Shown here piece after piece: positions 58,088 to 64,000 of a stretch of DNA of 64,000 nucleotides. The stretch comes from Welwitschia mirabilis (taxonomy: Eukaryota > Gnetophyta > Gnetopsida > Welwitschiales), in assembly GCA_051453625.1 (NCBI GenBank), contig JBOZIK010000001.1:232991205-233055204 (forward strand), written 5' to 3'. A program made the translations under genes and the position numbers. Position 1 is the stretch's first letter. Each line of letters starts with the position of its first letter. The notes beneath the pieces were generated by a model. The model saw only the letters and a program-made list of their open reading frames with translations, was not told the DNA's origin and searched no databases.

Positions 58088-59350
58088 TAAAGGATCTATA
58101 ATCCTAGAGGGAGGGTGAATAGCATTCAAAAAATTAAATCAATAAATTCACAAGATATCTTCATAAATATTAAAAAATAAAAGATATTTGTGCAGATGAA
58201 ATATAAAACTAACTTGAAAGAAAGATAACTAAAAGCACAAAATACCAATAAAGATAGATACATGATTTATAGTGGTTTGAGAAACCTTCTACTTTATTCT
58301 TAATAATTAGCTTCTACCTAAGCCTAATCTAGATTTTAGTTAAACACTTTTTAGATATTTTAGGATTACTTGTAACCTTTTACAATCGAACTTTTCAGAG
58401 GCTCAGTCTTAACCTTTAGAGAGAATGCTATTCTGTGATAATGATGTGCTGCAATGCATAGATTCTACTATATTTGAAGTATAATAATGTTGTTACTACA
58501 CTACTTGAAATGATATCATAATCCACATACGTATAGTACAAACTGATTGACTAAGTACTGATGCTCACAAAAAGATGTGTATTTGTCTTTAGTCAAATAA
58601 AAGATGGTTGACGGATATATAGGAGAAACATTTTAGGGTTTTACAAGTGAAATAGATTCTCCAATGGATAAAAACAAGAGGTCAACTACTAGAAAAATCC
58701 CATTTTCCTTACGACTAGTCAATCCCTTGAAATGTCTGTTTGACCCCATCAAGTGTTGTCACTAAAGTCGGTTACCCTCATCTTCTTCTGATTGACCCTA
58801 GTTTTTTTAAGCTCCATCTCTAGTTGACCCCTCAGGATCCAATCGATCACATGTCTGGTAGAAAAGTGCAAAACAATATTTATGGCCTAGGTCCAATCAA
58901 CCCCTCAGGTATCTGGTTGACTTCTTTATCAAAAAGGATGAAAATATTTTACTCCAGGTCCGGTCGATCCCTTTGGAATCTAATCGACCCCTTGATGATT
59001 AGATGTAACAAATTTATTGCACAAGTCTAGTCAACCCCTCTGGAATCTAGTAAGTACCTCAGTAATCTATCTTTAACACTTCTTGATACAGGTTTAATCG
59101 ACCCCTTAGGAATCTGGTCGACTCCTTTGAGGGTTTGAAACTTATTAGATTTAGGTAAGTTTTGTGATAAATGATTGCAACTTCTTACCTACAAGAAGGG
59201 TTTGAAACTTGTTAGGTTTAGGTAATATTTGTGAGAAATTATTATAGCTTCTTACCTACAAGGATTAATACATTCTGTAAGAAATACGAAACATTTTGGT
59301 AAAACAAAAAATGGTAGTTTGACATTGACTTAGCAAATTATAACTCAATA
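58088..59350 (-). repeat. 5' LTR of copia element 2
   Basis: 1,263 bp. The plus-strand end ATAACTCAATA is CA decayed to TA. Contains a 67-bp tandem duplication at 59,131-59,264 that the other LTRs lack, and a deletion near 58,605 relative to the 3' LTR. Holds the GTCAACC / GTCGACC motif array at 58,720-59,120. Confidence 0.9.
59131..59264. repeat. 67-bp tandem duplication within the 5' LTR
   Basis: GGGTTTGAAACTT-TTAG-TTTAGGTAA and CTTCTTACCTACAAG occur at 59,131-59,197 and again at 59,198-59,264 with several differences. Present once in the other LTRs, so it arose after insertion. Confidence 0.85.
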
Positions 59351-59355
59351 GTAAA
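59351..59355. repeat. Target-site duplication, right of copia element 2
   Basis: GTAAA, matching 50,267-50,271. Confidence 0.85.
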
Positions 59356-60050
59356 TGTGTTAATTACCTTTATATAATACAAGTGTCAATCTTCAATGTC
59401 ATCCATTTCTCTAAAGAAAATGCCCAAATCCTTTGTTAAATAGTTGTTAAAAACATCTCTAAGTATATTATTATGCTTTATTATTAACTTTTTTAATAGA
59501 ATATCCAAGACATGACATATTTCAGTAAGGAAATATTGTTAAAAATTCCATTATATATAAAAGCATAATATTTTACATCTTCATTAGATCTAGCATATTG
59601 AATTTATTTCATCTACAACACTTAAAGTCATGCCCTCTTCCATTTGTAGATTATCTTTTTTTATTCTAAGGGTAATCAAGTGAAAGAAGATGATTCATAA
59701 TGTGATAACTACCAACTATCTATTGAATACAAGATGTTTTTACACTTAGATGATCTCTTTACATGTTGTTATCTAGACAAAGTAGCATATTTCCTCTTAG
59801 TGAAGATATGTCATTATGTACATTTTTAAGTCAATTTAATATTTGTTTGTAAATGATAAAGGTCATAGTATAAAGTAAAACATTTTGATTAAACTAATGC
59901 TAATTAAAATTATGAAAATGATTAAGTTAAAAAAACTATATAATTAAACTTTTTATGATATTTACTTTGAGAAAAACTAAACTAGTAAATGTAATTAGTT
60001 TGATAGCTTGAAGTGATAGAGGTGAAAATGCAATAATAATAAGACTAATA
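59356..60050. other. AT-rich DNA, nothing recognised
   Basis: Should continue the sequence into which copia element 2 inserted (Athila-like remnant), but no RT or other gypsy block could be read. Confidence 0.4.
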
Positions 60051-60054
60051 GAAA

Positions 60055-60260
60055 TTGTACTAACTCATTACCTCAGTGGTAACATTAGCACAACTAAACC
60101 TAGGGTCTCATGTTCAAATCCTTATGCTAGCGAGGGAGCACATTTTGAAGTTTAAACCTTTACACTAGAGGGGGATCATAGCTAAAGTTTGCAAAGTGGT
60201 GTTGTGAGACATCTGTTTGGCAAAACCTTCCTACTTGATCATTATCCTCCCAAAATAACA
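60055..60260 (+). mobile_element. tRNA-derived SINE-like element of a second family
   Basis: Box A-like TTACCTCAGTGG at 60,068-60,079 and a perfect plant box B GTTCAAATCC at 60,112-60,121, 33 bp apart, as in tRNA genes. The sequence cannot fold as a tRNA, so it is a SINE head. The body (GAGGGAGCACATTTTGAAGT) differs from the other family. Confidence 0.5.
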
Positions 60261-60403
60261 CTAACAGAAATCAATTGATAGTACTTAATTGTGTGATGAA
60301 TAACAATGGAAAAATCTCATCCCAACATAAAACTAAATTAACACAAACATAAGGTTAAAAATGTTGAGTAAATTAGATGTTATAGTCATTTTAAAAAAAA
60401 ACA

Positions 60404-60745
60404 CATGATTAGGACTTTCCAATCCCCCTCACTCACCTTGCTATTCTAACATGGTATACTTTCCTTCATTATTCCCAAGTAACGATGGATTTAATGCTTT
60501 AAAAATGGGTGTCAAAAGTAGAGATATAGAATTAAGAAAATAAGAAAATTTTATTTTATTAATAACACATGGGAAGGATCTTTCTATTCCCTTCAGTCAC
60601 CTTGCTATTATGACATGCTATGTTTCCTCTTTTTGCTTATTTTGCTATTATGACATCTTGTTTTTCCCCTTTTTGCTGTCTAGTAATGATGGATTTCATG
60701 CTTTTAAAGTGGAAGGCAAGCATAGAAACAAATCACTTAAGAAAC
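60404..60745. repeat. Diverged direct duplication of about 140-180 bp
   Basis: 60,404-60,540 and 60,567-60,745 share TCACTCACCTTGCTATT-like text, AGTAA-GATGGATTT-ATGCTTT and AAGTAGAGATATAG-like text. The second unit holds a further 39-bp tandem duplication (60,602-60,640 / 60,641-60,679, TTTGCTATTATGACAT and CCTTTTTGCT). Confidence 0.75.
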
Positions 60746-61400
60746 AAAACAAAATAGTATGTTAAAAAACAACATAATTCCCTTAAAGTCATCCATGCAT
60801 AGTAAGGCATGCTTACCATAATTCTACTAGGATAAAACAATATGTTTGAAGAATGCTGAAGGTGAGGTACAAAATGGAAAGTTAAAACATACATCCAAAT
60901 GTGACCTATGTCCAGAGTAAGGGTTAGATTTATAGGAAAATATTTAAAATGATTACATTAAGACATAGGTTAATTTACTAGCTATCTCATTTTTTGTTAA
61001 TACATTAACATAGAGGTTAGGAAAATTCATGAATGCATAATGTTCATGTTATGAATTAATGAAAAAGAATCCAAAAAGTAAGACCATTATAAATAGAAAA
61101 TTTAATATATAAGTAATATCTAAGTATATGATGTCATTGTTGTAAATGATTACATGCTGTGATATTTTTATACATTAAATATATGTAACACTTTAATTAA
61201 ATATATGTAACACTTATTTTTATAGATACATTTAACTTGTGTGTCATGTTGTGTTGCATGACATGTTAAATGTGGTGGTGTTCTTGTTCGTGCTAAACGG
61301 TTATAATGCCTTCTCTCCCAACAATTTCATAGTTTTAGAGTAATTTTTTATGTTAATTTTACTTTAACATTTTAAAGTAATAACATTTAAAATGTTTATA

Positions 61401-61462
61401 TCCATTAGTGCACTTATAAGCATTCACCTCTTCCATTAGTATGCTTATAAGCATTCACCTCC
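61401..61462. repeat. 31-bp tandem duplication
   Basis: TCCATTAGT-(G/A)-..CTTATAAGCATTCACCTC occurs twice in a row (61,401-61,431 and 61,432-61,462). Copy A of the segmental duplication has a single unit near 23,112, so this is a later event. Confidence 0.85.
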
Positions 61463-61699
61463 ATAAATCTCTATATACCAATTAGTATCAAATATGTTAT
61501 ATTAGTACCAATGATTTCAACATGGTTGAGAGTATGTAGGACAAATAAATGGATTATGGCTTTGCATATTTTCGATTACAAGGAATCTCTTATGATAACT
61601 TTATGTTAATTTTCAAGTGCAGAATTTTACTTTTGGCTAAGCTACTTAACATTATAAATGATTCATATGATCAAGTAAAATCTAAATACACCAATAGAG

Positions 61700-61885
61700 T
61701 ATTAACCTAATTACTAGGAAATTTATCCTCTATTCGGGAGGTGGTGGATTCATAACTTTGGATGTTGTCTGTAGCATATTATGAGACCTTAGAGATAATT
61801 AAATTATTTGGTTGTGCGATCATGGTGGATGTACTCCTTAGGAAGCGTAGTCACTAAAATTCCAAATTCGATATCCCCACCACTC
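61700..61885 (+). mobile_element. tRNA-derived SINE, copy 5 (paralogue of copy 1)
   Basis: Head ATTAACCTAATTACTAGGAA, box B-like GGTGGATTCATAAC, body GACCTTAGAGATAATTAAAT, TTGGTTGTGCGATCATGG, CTCCTTAGGAAGCGTAGTCA, tail TTCCAAATTCGATATCC. It sits at the same place in the duplicated segment as copy 1, so it was inserted before the duplication. Confidence 0.68.
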
Positions 61886-62724
61886 TCAGCTAATAAACTA
61901 AATGCCTCTTTAATATTTTCTAAACTTGATCAAGTTAAATAATAATAATATTTCTAATTATAATTTATTTCGTATTTAAGACAATTTAATAACTAATAAA
62001 AGCATTAAAAAATGTGAAAGTAAAAACATGAAATACAAGTTAGAATATGAACTTTCACTACAAAATAGATGGAAACTGTCGTATATAAGAACTAATTGCT
62101 TTGAGAATTATGAAGAACACTTCCTCATTACATTCTGCTTGTAATTATTATAGATATAGACATTAGTTTAAATCCAAGAAAATCCTAGACAACATCGAAT
62201 TCATGAATTTTCCTTTAATTTATGTTATTTGATTTTATTTTTTCATTGTTGCCTTCTAGCCTCAGCTAACATGTCTTTGTAGTTTGATCTTATAAGTTCT
62301 CACATTATATCATAGTACACACATTATTAGATCTAAATGGAAAAAAAAGTTATAATAATAAAAAAATATTACAGTTACCATCCTTATCCAAAGAAATGAT
62401 TTAGTTACCAAGCCTCAAGAAGAGGAAAAAAGGGGGAAAAAAATCTAATATTGAGAGTCCATTTAAAAACCCAAGTTAAAACTCATTAAACAACTCGTTG
62501 TATGAGACACCTTACCTTACTAAGGCAAAGGCACTAAGCCTTGTGGAATGTCTTCAAGGTTATGCTACATTCGAGAACACCTCATATGAACACGGGGTAC
62601 GGAGGATGGACTCCTTTGACCGGCTTCGCTTTTGTGGTCTGTAATCAAAGAGGAAAGGATATGACTAATTATCTGTCATATACCATCTAAGCCTCTCCAC
62701 TACTATCCCACGGAGCAGACCGAG

Positions 62725-64000
62725 ATGGACTCCACAATCAGAGTCTCGCACCGGCAATTCTTCGACCACGTGGTTGTCTTTCCGGCATTCGGCATGGGAA
62801 TTCCGGCATTTGGCATGGGACACTTCATTCCCATGCTCGAATTCGCCAAGCGACTCAGCGCTTTCCATCGTTTCTCCGTCATGTTCATCACCGCAGATTG
62901 GCAAGTGCCTGCAGATGTCGTCTCCAAATATAAGCGCCTCTTATCCTTATCCAAAGCCATGGATATCCGCTTTGTTGAGTCCCTGCCGTCGAAATTCCCG
63001 CAGACGTAACAGATTGGGAGCTGCGTATTCCTCTACTTGAGCAGAAAACAAAGCCATTGCTCGAGAACGCACTTCTCTGAGCACTAGAGCTCAGTTCAAT
63101 CGCCGCTTTCATCACCGCTTTCTTCTGCACGGCCTTCTTCGATGTGCCGCTGAAACTGAGCCTGCCCATCTACGTCTTCTTCGTGGCGGCAGCCTCCTCC
63201 CTTTGCTTGATGCTCTACTGTCCTATGTTCGCGCAGAAAATCAAGCTGCCCATTAATGACCACAAGCGCTCCGTCGAGATTCCAGGGTTGCCTCGGATGC
63301 GAGCCAGGGACTTGCAGAGTCCTGTTCTGGACGATTCCTGCAAGAAGTTTATGGGCATAGCGGTTGAGCTTCCCAGGGCGCGTGGCTTCCTCATCAACAC
63401 TTGTCTTGAAATGGAAGAACTACAGTAGAAAGCCCTGCAACAGGGAAACGTAGTTAATATCCAGAAAGAACCGGAGTACTACGCAGTGGGCCCTCTGATT
63501 CAGTCCTCGGTCTTTGAACAAGCAGAAGACGAGAATGCGGAGGGCGAAGGAGAGGAGTGCCTGCATTGGCTGGCCGCGCAGCCTCCTAAGTCAGTGCTGT
63601 ACGTGTCGTTTGGGACCCGAGCCCAGCTACATCCAGAGCAGATCGCGGAGTTGGCTTATGGCCTGGAATCGAGCGAGCAGGGCTTCCTTTGGGTCCTTCA
63701 GAAACCTTGGCAGTCGCCGAGGGTTCCGGGTGAAGAACCGAAAGACGGAGCGAGCTTCTTGCCGGAGAGGTTCCTGGAGAGAACGCAGGCAAGGGGACTC
63801 GTCTTCACAAAGTGGGCTCCGCAGGTTGCCATTCTTTCGCATCTGTCTACTGGAGGATTCGTGAGCCACTGCGGATGGAATTCGACGCTGGAGAGCGTCG
63901 TATGCGGGGTACCCGTGCTGGCTTGGCCGAGGGATGCGGATCAGAGGCTGGATGCGTTTCTGCTAGTAAATGAACTGAAGGTGGGTGTTGGCGTGAGAGA
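62725..64000 (+). pseudogene. UDP-glycosyltransferase pseudogene (second copy, runs off window)
   Basis: Close relative of the UGT at 24,398, starting with the same ATG context. Lesions: a 21-bp tandem duplication (62,780-62,821) doubles FGMG; a 1-base deletion near 62,980-62,986 shifts the frame to a stop at 63,007-63,009. In the original frame, CGA became TGA at 63,078-63,080 and TTG became TAG at 63,426-63,428. From 63,429 to the window end the frame is open. It keeps the whole PSPG box (WAPQVAILSH, HCGWNS, ending RDADQ, closer to consensus than the intact copy's RGAEQ). Short products could be made, but no full enzyme. Read-through of the rest is not seen because the window ends. Confidence 0.93.

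Larger units (their letters stand above)
50272..59350 (-). mobile_element. Complete SIRE-like Ty1/copia element 2
   Basis: 9,079 bp on the minus strand, bounded by GTAAA duplications. Order from its 5' end: LTR (58,088-59,350), tRNA-Met-type primer site (58,074-58,085), gag, protease, integrase, RT, RNase H, extra 3' ORF with acidic tail, polypurine tract (51,528-51,541), LTR (50,272-51,526). The LTRs differ at many positions and by indels, so the insertion is old. The coding part has many stops, and key catalytic residues are changed (protease DSG to DST; RT QMDV to QMYV and YVDD to NVDD). A 10-N gap lies at 52,895-52,904. Confidence 0.92.
61401..64000 (+). repeat. Segmental duplication, copy B (partner 23,120-25,843)
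   Basis: Same order and direction as copy A, running off the window end. It includes the SINE, the conserved leader block and the UGT pseudogene. Differences: about 240 bp extra at 61,886-62,135, no counterpart of the 184-bp piece, and small tandem duplications. Confidence 0.9.

Noticed and set aside
60068-60121. A genuine tRNA gene
   Set aside because: Both polymerase III boxes are present but acceptor and anticodon stems cannot be formed; a SINE head fits better.
62046-62075. CACTACAAAA as a CACTA terminus
   Set aside because: Ten bases only, no subterminal repeats and no partner end nearby.

Overview
The window is nuclear DNA from a seed plant with a large, AT-rich, transposon-dense genome. 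The evidence is degenerate Ty3/gypsy (Athila/Tat-like) and Ty1/copia retrotransposons on both strands, a CACTA-type DNA transposon, tRNA-derived SINEs, and intronless GC-rich plant family-1 glycosyltransferase (UGT) genes. The UGT looks gymnosperm-like to me, but I cannot fix the genus. Nothing suggests bacteria, a virus or an organelle. Eight runs of N are assembly gaps; open frames across them are meaningless.

Layout. 1-2.6 kb: dead Athila-like pol (+). 2.6-6 kb: LTR-like non-coding DNA with two gaps. 7.0-17.5 kb: a 10.5-kb CACTA-like element with matching ends and palindromic subterminal repeats. It carries intron-containing pieces of at least two host genes, an AAA-ATPase of the FHA/Msp1-like family and an NRT1/PTR (NPF) transporter. 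18.8-22.9 kb: dead copia (+). 23.1-25.9 kb: an apparently intact UGT gene of 481 codons. 26-33.6 kb: AT-rich DNA with three SINE copies. 33.7-37.6 kb: Athila-like element (-). 39.9-40.0 kb: (GA)n. 40.5-46.1 kb: 3' part of a copia element (-) resembling the SIRE lineage. 46.2-47 kb: LTR-like fragment. 48.3-50.2 kb: Athila-like gag-protease remnant (+). 50,272-59,350: complete copia element (-) of the same family, with two LTRs, primer site, polypurine tract, extra 3' ORF and 5-bp target duplications. 59.4-61.4 kb: AT-rich DNA with another SINE head and local duplications. 61.4-64.0 kb: a second copy of the UGT locus, a pseudogene that runs off the window.

The only likely working protein gene is the UGT at 24,398-25,843. 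The second UGT shares at least 1.3 kb of upstream DNA with it, including a SINE, so the pair arose by duplication of a genomic segment. It carries a frameshift and two nonsense changes. The retrotransposons all show stops or lost catalytic residues and look old and inactive. The most unusual object is the CACTA-like element with captured gene fragments (Pack-type). All family assignments come from reading motifs by eye; no database search was possible.
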